A stretch of 64,000 nt of DNA from positions 6,138 through 70,137 of the forward strand of contig JAWLEB010000014.1 of NCBI GenBank assembly GCA_041686375.1, read 5' to 3'. Positions 10,010 to 18,618 of this stretch are shown here, in pieces. Numbering within the stretch: the stretch's first letter is position 1; every line of letters starts with the position of its first letter. The translations under genes and the position numbers were made by a program. Below the pieces are notes generated by a model, which did no database searches, was not told where the DNA came from, and worked only from the letters and a program-made list of their open reading frames with translations. Source of the DNA: JAGXLC01 sp041686375. GTDB taxonomy: Bacteria; Bacteroidota; Bacteroidia; Bacteroidales; UBA12077.

Positions 10010-11086
10010 ATGGACGAATACTATATTCTGGCCATCAATCCGGGCTCAACATCCACGAAAATAGCAGTTTTCAAAAATGCTAAATCGACTTTTCTGAAAA
10101 ACATTAAGCATTCTACTGAAAACCTTAAAGAATTTAGGAAAATTGTCGATCAGTTTCATTTTCGAAAAGAGGTAGTTCTGGATGAACTAAAAAACACGGA
10201 TATAGAAATTAAAAATATTGCTGCTGTTGTGGGCAGAGGTGGACTTGTTAAACCTATTGAGTCTGGTGTATACGAAGTTAATGAGGCTATGATAAAAGAC
10301 CTGAAAGAGAGTCCACTTGGCGAACATGCCAGTAATCTTGGAGGGCTTATAGCTTCAGATATTGCAGAATCACTCCCTAAAACAAGAGCATTTATTGCTG
10401 ATCCGGTAGTGGTTGATGAAATGCAGGATATAGCAAGGGTTGCAGGTCATCCAAAATTTAAAAGACATTCAATATTTCATGCTTTGAATCAAAAAGCCAT
10501 CGCCAGAACACATGCAAATTCACTTGATAAAAAATATAAAGAGCTAAACCTTATTGTTGCTCATTTGGGTGGAGGAATTTCTGTAGGGGCACACCATAAG
10601 GGAAAAGTTATCGATGTAAATAATGCCCTTGACGGAGACGGACCCTTTTCACCTGAAAGAAGTGGTTCTCTGCCTGTAGGCCAACTGGCTAAGTTATGCT
10701 TTAGTGGAGAAGTAACTTACAATGAAGTGAAGAAAATCATTAAAGGTCAGGGCGGATTAGTTGCATACCTGGGGACTAATGATGCTTATGAAGTTGAAAT
10801 GATGGTAAGGGATGGTAATGAGAAAGCTAAATTAATACAAGATGCATTGGCTTACCAGGTAGCAAAGGAAATTGGATCATTAGCTTCTGTACTTAAAGGA
10901 GAAGTAGACGGCATATTGTTAACAGGAGGAATGGCACATAATCCTTTATTAGTAGACTATATTCGCAATATGGTTGATTTTATTGCTCCTCTTACTGTTT
11001 ATCCTGGAGAAGATGAAATGACGGCACTGGCAATGAACGGCTTGAGGGTCATTAAAGGAGAAACAGAACCCAAAGTTTATAGGTAG
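10010..11086 (+). CDS. buk: Butyrate kinase
   Basis: A 358-residue butyrate kinase of the ASKHA fold. It begins with LAINPGSTSTKIAVF, has VAHLGGGISVGAHHKGKV and the DGDGPFSPERSGSLP stretch typical of Buk, and ends with LLTGGMAHNPL. It phosphorylates ADP from butyryl (or branched-chain acyl) phosphate made by the upstream ptb product. The gene closes the four-gene pta-ackA-ptb-buk run (gap to ptb 36 bases). The gap after it holds an imperfect inverted repeat (about 11120-11150, ATTCCCTGTGAATCGATATTCCGGGGAAT) that could end the transcript. Confidence 0.92.
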   Translation: MDEYYILAINPGSTSTKIAVFKNAKSTFLKNIKHSTENLKEFRKIVDQFHFRKEVVLDELKNTDIEIKNIAAVVGRGGLVKPIESGVYEVNEAMIKDLKESPLGEHASNLGGLIASDIAESLPKTRAFIADPVVVDEMQDIARVAGHPKFKRHSIFHALNQKAIARTHANSLDKKYKELNLIVAHLGGGISVGAHHKGKVIDVNNALDGDGPFSPERSGSLPVGQLAKLCFSGEVTYNEVKKIIKGQGGLVAYLGTNDAYEVEMMVRDGNEKAKLIQDALAYQVAKEIGSLASVLKGEVDGILLTGGMAHNPLLVDYIRNMVDFIAPLTVYPGEDEMTALAMNGLRVIKGETEPKVYR

Positions 11087-11310
11087 AAGATAGGACATAC
11101 TTTTTTACCATATGACAATTCCCTGTGAATCGATATTCCGGGGAATTTTTGTGACATTAAATTTGATTTATTTTAGTGATTTGTCTAAATGGAGTGTTTG
11201 AGTTAGGATAATATAATTTTAAGCTTCTTATTCCGTTCAATAAAAAATAATTAATTCTATGAATTAACGATTAATATAAAACGTTTAAATAATCATTTTT
11301 TGTAGTAATA

Positions 11311-11504
11311 AACCCTTATCCACCAGCGTAGACCAAAGGACATGGATAAACTCAGATGATACGGATTGAGCGGATAAAAGCGGATTTATTTATCAAAATT
11401 AATAATTGCCTTAAGATTCATTTCATAAATCATTTAAAATAAGCATAATAACTGCAATTTATTCAAATGAGGTAATAACTTTTAAAAAAAACAATATTCA
11501 AATG
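11311..11504 (+). repeat. Dispersed repeat family A, copy 1; ends at a start codon
   Basis: The unit begins AACCCTTATCCACCAGCGTA and contains ACGGATTGAGCGGATAAA and GCGGATTTATTTATCAAAA. It ends in TATTCAAATGAGGTAATAAC, a poly-A stretch and ATATTCAAATG. The last ATG is the start codon of the gene at 11502. It is highly similar to the copy at 47508-47701 (opposite strand) and related to that at 62653-62946. It fills most of the 415-base gap before the barrel gene; nothing else was seen in 11150-11310. Confidence 0.85.
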
Positions 11505-12095
11505 AAAAAGTATCTTGCCATAATATTGGTACTCTGTTTCATCGCATTTAACATAAATGCCCAAAACAATAACGACAAAGACGATGAAGAGGAAGATGAT
11601 AAAAAAGAATTTAAAGAAAATCTTTTTTTTGGTGGATCCTTATGGGCACGATTTGGAACTATAACGCAGTTGGAGATAGCGCCGGTGGCTGGATACCATA
11701 TTTCTCCCAGACTTGATGCAGGGATAGGTTTAAGATATGTGTATTACAGAACAAGTTCTGCCTTATTGGAAAATTTTTCCGCTCATATCTATGGAGGGAG
11801 TGTTTTTACCCGGTATGTACTTATCAAAGAATTGGAAAAAATCCTTCCTTTTAACGTGGAAGGAAGATTTACTTCACATTTTGAATATGAGGGACTGAAT
11901 ATGCCATCGAGAATGGCTTGGACAGAAGATTTTGCAGGAGATCGATTTTGGTCGCATAATTATCTCGTTGGCGCAGGATTACAACAAAAGATAGGTAAAA
12001 AAGCCTATTTGAATATTTTTATTCTATACAACCTTAACCAAAAGTCTTATAGTATATACGAAAATCCAATCATACGAATCGGTGTTAACTTTTAA
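11502..12095 (+). CDS. Small outer-membrane beta-barrel protein
   Basis: A 197-residue exported protein. The signal peptide is residues 1-20 (cleavage after FNINA). A short acidic linker (DKDDEEEDDKKE) follows, then alternating hydrophobic/polar strands (for example GAGLQQKIG, IIRIGVNF), ending in a C-terminal Phe as in outer-membrane barrels. The size suggests an eight-stranded barrel of the OmpA/OmpX-like or DUF3575 kind; no specific family was recognised. Its start codon is the last three bases of a dispersed repeat, so its 5' leader comes from that element. Function unknown. Confidence 0.7.
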   Translation: MKKYLAIILVLCFIAFNINAQNNNDKDDEEEDDKKEFKENLFFGGSLWARFGTITQLEIAPVAGYHISPRLDAGIGLRYVYYRTSSALLENFSAHIYGGSVFTRYVLIKELEKILPFNVEGRFTSHFEYEGLNMPSRMAWTEDFAGDRFWSHNYLVGAGLQQKIGKKAYLNIFILYNLNQKSYSIYENPIIRIGVNF

Positions 12096-12131
12096 TATTT
12101 TTTGTGTCAAGTTTTTCAGAAAATATTGAAA

Positions 12132-12163
12132 AAGCAGACTGGAAAAGGTTTTGCAGTCTGCTT
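12132..12163. terminator. Hairpin between converging genes
   Basis: Ten-base-pair stem (AAGCAGACTG with CAGTCTGCTT), 12-base loop. It sits between the barrel gene (plus) and dodecin (minus). The A-rich left flank gives a short U tract on the minus strand, so it may serve dodecin mainly. Confidence 0.6.
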
Positions 12164-12230
12164 ATGTATTTGATAATAAAATCATTACAGCACAAATATA
12201 ATGCGCCCAATGTTTTATTAATCTTTCAGG

Positions 12231-12434
12231 TTAGTGCTCTACTTCAAAAGTAATTTTTACATTGACCCGATAGGCTATAACATCATTATTATTCACTTCA
12301 GCACTCATTTCTTTAACATACACAGATTTGATGTTTTTTACACTTTTTGAAGCTTCGTTGACTGCATTTTGAACTGCATCTTCCCAACTTTTGTTGGATT
12401 TTGCTAAAATTTCAATAACCTTTAATACACTCAT
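12231..12434 (-). CDS. Dodecin family protein
   Basis: A 67-residue dodecin-like protein. These form hollow dodecamers that store flavins or CoA. The start chosen is the MSVLKVIEIL methionine; the open frame reaches 16 codons further back, but that extension is not family-like. A Gly/Ala-rich run (taaaaaggga) precedes the chosen ATG. Family pattern: SWEDAVQNAVNEASKS helix, then strands with VKEM and AYRVNVKITFEVE. No Trp occurs in the segment (NIKSVYVKEM) where many dodecins carry the flavin-stacking Trp, and the usual Gln is Arg (AYRV), so ligand binding may differ. Lumazine synthase, a riboflavin gene, is the next gene upstream on the same strand. Confidence 0.85.
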   Translation of the reverse strand: MSVLKVIEILAKSNKSWEDAVQNAVNEASKSVKNIKSVYVKEMSAEVNNNDVIAYRVNVKITFEVEH

Positions 12435-12571
12435 AATATTTCCCTTTTTAGTTATATTTCTAAGGTAGAAAAGAATAACCATAATGTCAATAAGAAAAAT
12501 AATAAAAAAATTAAAATATCCTGTTAAGGAAAGTTATGAATACAAATAAAAGCGAACTAAAAAATTCGATG

Positions 12572-13078
12572 CTATTTGCTGTTTTGATGAAGTAAATTTT
12601 TTCTGAGATGCGCCATCCGGATTGCCGAAATCGCCGCTTCGTCACCCTTGTTTCCATATTTCCCACCAGCACGGTCTTTAGCCTGTGTAAAATTGTTTGT
12701 TGTAAGGACACCAAAAATGAAAGGCTTCTTATATTTAATGTTTAACTCGGTAATTCCATACGTTACACTGTCGCAAACGTAATCGAAATGCTTTGTTTCC
12801 CCTTGAATAACGCAGCCTAGGCAGATATAGGTATCAAGCTTAAGGCTTTCTTCTAAAAGCTGCGCCCCTAGAGTAAGTTCAATACTTCCCGGAACACGCC
12901 TGACAACTATATTTTCTTCTTTTGCACCAGATTTTTTAAGGGTCTCTATGGCTCCATTTTTCAGTGCATCGGTAATTTCATTATTCCAGTCAGCTACAAT
13001 TACACCAAATGAAAACGCTTTGGCATCAAGGTTTTTGCTGTTGTTTTTATCGGAAGATGTATGCAAATGGGTAGTCAT
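12572..13078 (-). CDS. ribH: 6,7-dimethyl-8-ribityllumazine synthase
   Basis: A 168-residue lumazine synthase, the penultimate enzyme of riboflavin synthesis. It condenses a ribitylamino-uracil with dihydroxybutanone phosphate. Motifs visible: VVRRVPGSIELT, CLGCVIQGETKHFDYV with the catalytic His, GVLTTNN and the Arg-containing KDRAGGKYGNKGDEAA. The N-terminal ~20 residues are a polar tail. Family members assemble into pentamers or 60-mers. It follows the TPR gene by 10 bases on the same strand, a pairing often seen in Bacteroidota, so the two are probably one operon. Confidence 0.95.
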   Translation of the reverse strand: MTTHLHTSSDKNNSKNLDAKAFSFGVIVADWNNEITDALKNGAIETLKKSGAKEENIVVRRVPGSIELTLGAQLLEESLKLDTYICLGCVIQGETKHFDYVCDSVTYGITELNIKYKKPFIFGVLTTNNFTQAKDRAGGKYGNKGDEAAISAIRMAHLRKNLLHQNSK

Positions 13079-13088
13079 AACATCAAAA

Positions 13089-13781
13089 TTAGGAGTTGTG
13101 TTTCCTGATTGTCAATCTTGTAATACTTTTGTTGGCTTCTTCTTCCTGTCTGGAGTCCGGATATTTCAATTTAATTTCTTCATATAATTCAATCGCCTCT
13201 TCAAATTCTTCTTGTAATTCATAAACAAAAGCAGCTTTACTCATAAACAGAGGGGTTGTGAATTCATTCTCTTCTTTTAAGGCCTTATTATAGAATTTTA
13301 AAGCTTTATCATCTTCTCCAAGCTCCAGATAAGCATCACCAATGGCTCCGTGTTTTAGCGGTTCCAGAATATCGTCTTTCGTCTTAAAATCATCAAGATA
13401 TTCAATCGCTTGATTATATTGACCGGTTTTTAAATACGAAATACCTGCATAGTAATTTGCAAGATTTGCTGACTTTGTAATTCCATATTCATCAATAATA
13501 TCTAAAAAGCCCAGGTAATTACCATCACCGTTTAAGGCAAGCTGAAATGAATCCTGAGCAAAATATTGTTCAGCTCTGAACATTTGCCCCTGCGCTTCTT
13601 CTTCCATAGGGGTCTTATAATATCTGTTAAATGCCAAAAAACCGGCCACTAAAATCAATATCACCAGAACAATTGTGGTTAATGTCTTTTGATTGTTCTC
13701 TATAAATTGTTCGGATTTACTTAAAACATTTTCTACCGTTTCAAATTGTTCCGGTGCTGCTTCTTTTTTCTTTTTACTCAT
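13089..13781 (-). CDS. Membrane-anchored TPR protein
   Basis: A 230-residue protein starting at MSKKKKEAAPEQ (a further ATG lies 12 codons upstream and gives only a Lys-rich tail). A single transmembrane helix at about residues 35-52 (TTIVLVILILVAGFLAF) is followed by TPR units (YYAGISYLKTGQYNQAIEYLDDF, AIGDAYLELGEDDKALKFYNK). The layout, a short basic cytoplasmic N-terminus, one helix and a C-terminal TPR domain, resembles YfgM/TPR_21 proteins that work with secretion chaperones. Linked to ribH by a 10-base gap. Exact role unknown. Confidence 0.8.
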   Translation of the reverse strand: MSKKKKEAAPEQFETVENVLSKSEQFIENNQKTLTTIVLVILILVAGFLAFNRYYKTPMEEEAQGQMFRAEQYFAQDSFQLALNGDGNYLGFLDIIDEYGITKSANLANYYAGISYLKTGQYNQAIEYLDDFKTKDDILEPLKHGAIGDAYLELGEDDKALKFYNKALKEENEFTTPLFMSKAAFVYELQEEFEEAIELYEEIKLKYPDSRQEEEANKSITRLTIRKHNS

Positions 13782-13923
13782 TTTTATTTTTGTTTTTTTG
13801 TCTATTTTTGATTTCAAACTGCAAAAGTAATTTTTTTGTCTTGTAATTAATAAATTTCAACAATAAAATTCATCTCATTTTTGCTTTTTACAGGATTATA
13901 ATTTTTTGAACGAAAGATTTTTT

Positions 13924-15066
13924 ATGTATTTACAATCATTATCATTAACAAATTATAAAAATTATACACAGGTCGATCTTAACCTGTCACCTAAAATGAA
14001 TTGTTTTATAGGGAGAAATGGCGTCGGGAAAACAAACCTGTTAGATGCTGTTTATTATTTATCTATGTGTAAAAGCTTTCTTAATCCAATAGATAATCAA
14101 AACATAAACTATACACATGATTTTTCTGTTTTGCAAGGGACTTTTATCCTGAATGACAAAACAGAAAAAATTTATGTCAGTATTGACCGCAACAAAAAGA
14201 AAAGAGTAAAAAGGAACAAGAAAGACTACCAAAAATTGTCAGAGCATATTGGTTTTTTACCTGTGGTCATGATATCCCCTGTAGACAGTAATTTGATTCT
14301 GGGAGGAAGTGAGGAAAGGAGAAAATACATAGACAGAGTAATATCACAATATGACAAGGACTACCTGAATGTCCTGATCCGTTATAACAGGGCTTTAAAT
14401 CAGCGAAATCAACTGCTAAAATCTTTCTACGAGAAAAGATTCTTCGACACTGAAACCCTTGATTTATGGGATGAACAGCTAATTCAGCTTGGTAAGGTGA
14501 TATATAAAAAACGGGTGGCGTTTACCGGTGAACTTGTTCCTGTTTTCCAGTATTACTATGATATGATTTCATCACATAGTGAAAAGGTGGAATTGGTTTA
14601 TAATTCCCACTTACATGAGGACGATTTAAGAAAGCAGCTCAGCGGTGCGCTTGAAAAAGACAGAGTCGTACAACATACGACAGTGGGTATCCATAAAGAC
14701 GATCTGGATTTAACATTGGGGGGGCATCCTATAAAAAAAGCGGGTTCACAAGGACAACAAAAAACTTTTCTTGTAGCTCTGAAACTGGCTCAATATGATT
14801 TCATAAAAAAAATTAAAGAATTTTATCCTATTTTGCTACTCGACGACATTTTTGATAAATTTGATCAGCAAAGAGTCGAACAGATTATTAAGCTGGTTTC
14901 AAACCAGAATTTTGGACAAATTTTTATTTCGGATACCAGTAAAAAACGGCTGGAAAAATTACTGAATGAGAGCGATATTAACTATCAGCTATTTAACATA
15001 GAATCTTCAGGAAAAATAATTAACAACCAAATCACCAATGAGAAGGAAAAACACACAGAAACTTGA
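13924..15066 (+). CDS. recF: DNA replication and repair protein RecF
   Basis: A 380-residue RecF, an SMC-like ATPase that loads RecA at single-strand gaps. The start is taken at the ATG of MYLQSLSLTNYKNY, six codons inside a TTG-initiated frame, because family members begin there. Walker A is GRNGVGKTNLLDA, the signature motif is GSQGQQKTFLVALKLAQ, and Walker B is ILLLDDIFDKFD with the D-loop after it. It overlaps the DUF721 gene by 29 bases, the usual recF-DUF721 pair of Bacteroidota. Divergent from the TPR gene, with ~140 bases between. Confidence 0.95.
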   Translation: MYLQSLSLTNYKNYTQVDLNLSPKMNCFIGRNGVGKTNLLDAVYYLSMCKSFLNPIDNQNINYTHDFSVLQGTFILNDKTEKIYVSIDRNKKKRVKRNKKDYQKLSEHIGFLPVVMISPVDSNLILGGSEERRKYIDRVISQYDKDYLNVLIRYNRALNQRNQLLKSFYEKRFFDTETLDLWDEQLIQLGKVIYKKRVAFTGELVPVFQYYYDMISSHSEKVELVYNSHLHEDDLRKQLSGALEKDRVVQHTTVGIHKDDLDLTLGGHPIKKAGSQGQQKTFLVALKLAQYDFIKKIKEFYPILLLDDIFDKFDQQRVEQIIKLVSNQNFGQIFISDTSKKRLEKLLNESDINYQLFNIESSGKIINNQITNEKEKHTET

Positions 15067-15328
15067 TGAAATAATTGATAGCTATCTAAAGCAGATGGAT
15101 ATTGATGGGAAATTGAAAGAAGTAAAGATCACTTCCTCATGGGAGGAAATTGTTGGTAAACTTATTGCCAGAAAAACCGATAAATTGTACATCAAAGACC
15201 GAAAACTTTTTGTCTATCTTAATTCATCAATTGTAAGAAATGAACTATCAATGCTGAAAGATTCTCTTCTGGGTGAATTAAATAAGAAAGCCGGGGATAC
15301 CGTAATCGATGATATAATTCTTAAATAA
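15038..15328 (+). CDS. DUF721 protein (DciA-like)
   Basis: A 96-residue DUF721 protein with the family signs WEEIVGKLIARKTDKLYIKDRKLFVYL and SSIVRNELSMLKDSLLGELNK. DUF721 includes DciA, which helps load the replicative helicase DnaB in bacteria lacking DnaC/DnaI, so a role in replication is likely. It starts inside the end of recF (29-base overlap, different frame), implying translational coupling. It is followed by a dispersed repeat rather than another gene of the operon. Confidence 0.88.
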   Translation: MRRKNTQKLDEIIDSYLKQMDIDGKLKEVKITSSWEEIVGKLIARKTDKLYIKDRKLFVYLNSSIVRNELSMLKDSLLGELNKKAGDTVIDDIILK

Positions 15329-15333
15329 TAAAA

Positions 15334-15436
15334 TCCCCAGCCACTAACGTAGAAAAAAGCCTATGCATAAAGCATGAGGGTTCCATGGGTTGCAAAAGTC
15401 AACATATGTTGACTTTTGTAGCAATAAGTCTCAGAG
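15334..15436 (+). repeat. Dispersed repeat family B, copy 2, with a 26-base perfect palindrome
   Basis: It begins CCCCAGCCACTAACGTAGA and has GCATGAGGGTTCCATGG, then a perfect palindrome at 15393-15418 (CAAAAGTCAACATATGTTGACTTTTG, given by its halves CAAAAGTCAACAT and ATGTTGACTTTTG). It ends with AATAAGTCTCAGAG directly against the stop codon of ndk. The usual 3' block ending in TATCCAAATG is missing or diverged. The palindrome could work as a two-way transcription stop between DUF721 and ndk. Confidence 0.75.
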
Positions 15437-15853
15437 TTAGTAAAATAATTCTCCGAAAGCAAAGAAAAAGGCTATTTCTTTATTTGCATTTTCCAGCGAA
15501 TCTGAACCATGAACAGCATTTTTTCTTGTAGTCAGCCCATATTTTCCCCTTAAACTTCCTTTATGTGCTTCATAAGGATCAGTAGACCCCATTAACTTTC
15601 TAAAATCTTCTACAGCATTGTTTTTTTTAAGAACTATTGCAGCAACCGTTCCAGAACTCATATATTCAACCAGTGGTTTATAAAAAGGTTTACCCTTATG
15701 AATACTGTAAAAGGATCCCGTCTGTTCTTTAGTCATCCTCAGGGTCTTAATAGATAGAATATAAAATCCGGCATCACAAATGTCATTCAACATAGAACCA
15801 AGTAAGTTTTCGTTAAAAGCCCTAGGTTTAATCAATGCTAAAGTCTTTTCCAT
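15437..15853 (-). CDS. ndk: Nucleoside diphosphate kinase
   Basis: A 138-residue nucleoside diphosphate kinase that balances NTP and dNTP pools by ping-pong phosphate transfer. Motifs: EKTLALIKPRAF at the N-terminus, LMGSTDPYEAHKGSLRGKYG for nucleotide binding, and the active-site His in NAVHGSDSLENA. The length fits the family. Its stop codon lies at the edge of a dispersed repeat. It is transcribed on its own, convergent with recF-DUF721. Confidence 0.95.
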   Translation of the reverse strand: MEKTLALIKPRAFNENLLGSMLNDICDAGFYILSIKTLRMTKEQTGSFYSIHKGKPFYKPLVEYMSSGTVAAIVLKKNNAVEDFRKLMGSTDPYEAHKGSLRGKYGLTTRKNAVHGSDSLENANKEIAFFFAFGELFY

Positions 15854-15985
15854 ACTATAAATTTTAAAATATTTTCTTCTAAAATAGAAATTATTCTACA
15901 TTTAACTAATTTAATTGTAAATATTTTAAATTTGAAAATTTTACATGAATTAAGTTTAAGATAGATCAAAAGTCAAAAAATACGA

Positions 15986-17017
15986 ATGACAAATATTAAT
16001 AATGAAAATATTAAAAAGGTTAATGAATATTTAAAAGATAAAAAAAATATTCTGATTATAACCCATTACAACCCGGATGGAGATGCAGTTGGATCCTCCC
16101 TGGCGTTGTACAGCTTTTTCAAAAACAAAGGCTTTAACGTTGATGTAATTGTTCCTAATGAATATCCAAAGTTTCTTCATTGGTTACCGTATAATGATAA
16201 GATAATAATTTTTAATAGTAATAAAAAACTGATAAAGAATAAATTAAAAAAGGCTAATTTACTTTTTTTTATAGATTTTAATGTCCTTGACCGGATTCAA
16301 GGCATGCATTCATTAATAAAACAAACTAACATTCCGAAAATTCTGATAGATCATCATCCGGAACCGGAAAATTCTTTTGACATCACAATTTCATCTACTG
16401 TAGTAAGCTCAACAGCAGAATTATTGTATGAATTTATGACAAAATTGTCAGGGGAAGAAAGTATAGATCAATCTATTGCTGAATGTCTTTATACTGGTAT
16501 AATGACCGATACCGGCTCTTTTAGTTATAATTCTTCTCTTCCGGACACTTACTATGTTGTATCCAAACTTTTAGAGAAAGGAATTGATAAAGATAAAATT
16601 TACTGGAATGTTTATGATAATTATTCCACTGATAGAATGAGACTTTTGGGTTATTGCTTAAATAAAAAAATGAAGGTTATTCCTGAATATGCAACTGCAT
16701 ATATCAGTATTTCTGCTGATGAACTTAAAAGTTTTAATTACCGGCCTGGCGATTCTGAAGGGTTTGTTAACTTTCCGCTATCCATTAAAGGAATAGTCTT
16801 TTCTGCAATTTTTATTGAACGGGAAGACCATATCAAAATTTCTTTTCGATCCAAAGGAAGTTTTAATGCTAATAAATTTGCAGAAAATCATTTTAATGGA
16901 GGTGGGCATAAAAATGCTGCAGGTGGCTATTCTGAACAAACGATGGATAAGGCCAGAGGTAAGTTTGTAGGGTTATTGGCAGAATACAAGGATAAACTTT
17001 TAAACAAGAGAATATAA
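15986..17017 (+). CDS. DHH family phosphoesterase (NrnA-like)
   Basis: A 343-residue DHH/DHHA1 phosphoesterase. The N-terminal domain has HYNPDGDAVGSSLAL, FIDFNVLDRI and the name-giving IDHHPEPEN. MTDTGSFSYN follows, and the C-terminal DHHA1 domain has FRSKGSFNANKFAENHFNGGGHKNAAGG. Such proteins (NrnA) degrade nano-RNAs and may remove the 3' phosphate of pAp; some relatives hydrolyse cyclic dinucleotides. All metal-binding residues appear present. It is followed within 10 bases by an FKBP gene, an arrangement also known in Bacteroidota around gliding-associated isomerases. Confidence 0.9.
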   Translation: MTNINNENIKKVNEYLKDKKNILIITHYNPDGDAVGSSLALYSFFKNKGFNVDVIVPNEYPKFLHWLPYNDKIIIFNSNKKLIKNKLKKANLLFFIDFNVLDRIQGMHSLIKQTNIPKILIDHHPEPENSFDITISSTVVSSTAELLYEFMTKLSGEESIDQSIAECLYTGIMTDTGSFSYNSSLPDTYYVVSKLLEKGIDKDKIYWNVYDNYSTDRMRLLGYCLNKKMKVIPEYATAYISISADELKSFNYRPGDSEGFVNFPLSIKGIVFSAIFIEREDHIKISFRSKGSFNANKFAENHFNGGGHKNAAGGYSEQTMDKARGKFVGLLAEYKDKLLNKRI

Positions 17018-17024
17018 AGTGGTT

Positions 17025-17606
17025 ATGAAAAAACGCAAGTATATTTATTGGGCTAGTGGTATAGGTTTGTTGCTTGTCATTATAATTTTTTTTAGTATTT
17101 ATACATCTTATTTTCAAAGCAATAGAATACCTATTCAAAGTAATAAACAAAGGCCATCCCATTCCATGCAATATTTAGAAAATATAAATAAATTTTTGCA
17201 CGAAAAAGATAAAGAGCGTATAAATAGCTTTATAGAGCGCAGAGGTTGGGAGATGTCTACTACTGAATCGGGATTATGGTATCAGATTGAGGAGAAAGGT
17301 GATGGACAAGACATTAATATTGGTGATTATGTGAAATTAGATTATGAAATGAGGTTGCTTGATGGGGACTTATTATATTCTTCCAGGAAAGATGGAAAAA
17401 AGGTAGTACAAGTGGGAAAAGGTAAGAATATAAAAGGATTACATGAAGGGTTGCAGCTTCTAAATGAAGGTGATATTGCGCGATTCATAATACCTCCACA
17501 TTTAGCATATGGATTAATTGGTGATGGAGAAAGAGTTCCTGCAAAGGCAATTTTATATTATAAACTTGAAGTTTTAGAAGTTGCCGGTACCAAAATTCAA
17601 CCTTAA
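17025..17606 (+). CDS. Membrane-anchored FKBP-type peptidyl-prolyl isomerase
   Basis: A 193-residue protein from the ATG (a GTG two codons earlier is less likely). One N-terminal transmembrane helix (IYWASGIGLLLVIIIFFSIY) anchors an extracytoplasmic FKBP domain (about residues 85-190: GDYVKLDYEMRLLDGDLLYSS, then IPPHLAYGLIGDGERVPAKAILYYKLEVL). The active-site Tyr and the AYG loop are seen. It resembles the GldI-type isomerases of Bacteroidota but no gliding genes are near. Preceded by the DHH gene and followed by a second FKBP. Confidence 0.85.
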   Translation: MKKRKYIYWASGIGLLLVIIIFFSIYTSYFQSNRIPIQSNKQRPSHSMQYLENINKFLHEKDKERINSFIERRGWEMSTTESGLWYQIEEKGDGQDINIGDYVKLDYEMRLLDGDLLYSSRKDGKKVVQVGKGKNIKGLHEGLQLLNEGDIARFIIPPHLAYGLIGDGERVPAKAILYYKLEVLEVAGTKIQP

Positions 17607-17662
17607 AAGTTTTGCATTAATCGTTAATTCATTATATTTTTAGTGAATTAAAAACAATCATC

Positions 17663-18541
17663 ATGGTACAGAAAAGCGTTTATTTCCTTATTCTACTGTT
17701 TATTGTGTCAGCTTGTAAAGAATCATCAAAATATCCCGGATATTCAAAGTCTGAATCGGATATCTATTACAAACTTCATGCTTTCAGTGAAAGTGAAAAA
17801 CAGGTAAATCCAGGAGATTATATTACTACTGATATTTCTTATGAGACAATGGGCGATTCACTCTTTTTTGAAGGAAGACGAAAATTTCAGGTTTCAGAGC
17901 CTGAGTTTGAAGGTTCTGTTGATGACTGCTTTCTAATGATGAATAAAGGAGAAAAAGCCACTTTTATTCTTCCTGCAAAACAATTTTTTAATGCTACTCT
18001 GGAAACTGATCTTCCTCGTTTTCTGGATAGCATGGATAGTCTTAAGATAACTGTCGACATGCTTGAAGTCCAACGACAAGATGAATTTTTAAAAGAAAAG
18101 GAAGCGTTTTTAAGCTGGATTGATGATTTTGGAGAATACGAAAAAGTACAGTTGCAACAGTTTTTAGAAGAACAAGCAATAAATGCTTCACCAACCGAGT
18201 CGGGCATTTATCACCTGGTGCTGGAAGAAGGTACGGGCCCTGAGGTTAAGGAAGGAGATACCGTATTGGTACATTATGAGGGTAAATTTTTAAATGGGAA
18301 GTTTTTTGATTCTACAAAACAAAGAAAACAACCATTTGAATTTGTCTATGGACAAGAAATGCAAGTTATTGAAGGAATGGAAGAGGTGATTGGTTTAATG
18401 AGAGAAGGAGAAACTGCGCTGGCCATTTTTCCTTCTGATGCAGCATTTGGGAAAAGCGGTTCATCTACAGGTATTGTACCTCCATACACTTCTGTAATAT
18501 ATCAGGTTACTTTATTAGATGTTAAAAAGCGTAAATCTTGA
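17663..18541 (+). CDS. FKBP-type isomerase lipoprotein, two FKBP-like domains
   Basis: A 292-residue lipoprotein (lipobox with Cys18 in IVSAC). The first FKBP-like domain (~30-140) is degenerate: it keeps GDYITTDISYETMGDSLFFEG and MMNKGEKATFILP but lacks a clear AYG loop. The second (~185-290) is complete: GDTVLVHYEGKFLNGKFFDST, GMEEVIGLMREGE and PPYTSVIYQVTLLDV. A likely periplasmic folding factor held in a membrane; the first domain may act as a chaperone or dimerisation module. Together with the preceding gene it forms a pair of cell-envelope isomerases. Confidence 0.85.
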   Translation: MVQKSVYFLILLFIVSACKESSKYPGYSKSESDIYYKLHAFSESEKQVNPGDYITTDISYETMGDSLFFEGRRKFQVSEPEFEGSVDDCFLMMNKGEKATFILPAKQFFNATLETDLPRFLDSMDSLKITVDMLEVQRQDEFLKEKEAFLSWIDDFGEYEKVQLQQFLEEQAINASPTESGIYHLVLEEGTGPEVKEGDTVLVHYEGKFLNGKFFDSTKQRKQPFEFVYGQEMQVIEGMEEVIGLMREGETALAIFPSDAAFGKSGSSTGIVPPYTSVIYQVTLLDVKKRKS

Positions 18542-18618
18542 AAACATTTATTTTATCTTTTCTGTTATAAATATTTTAATTTTACTTCTTAATTTTAAAA
18601 ATTAAAATTTAGAATATT

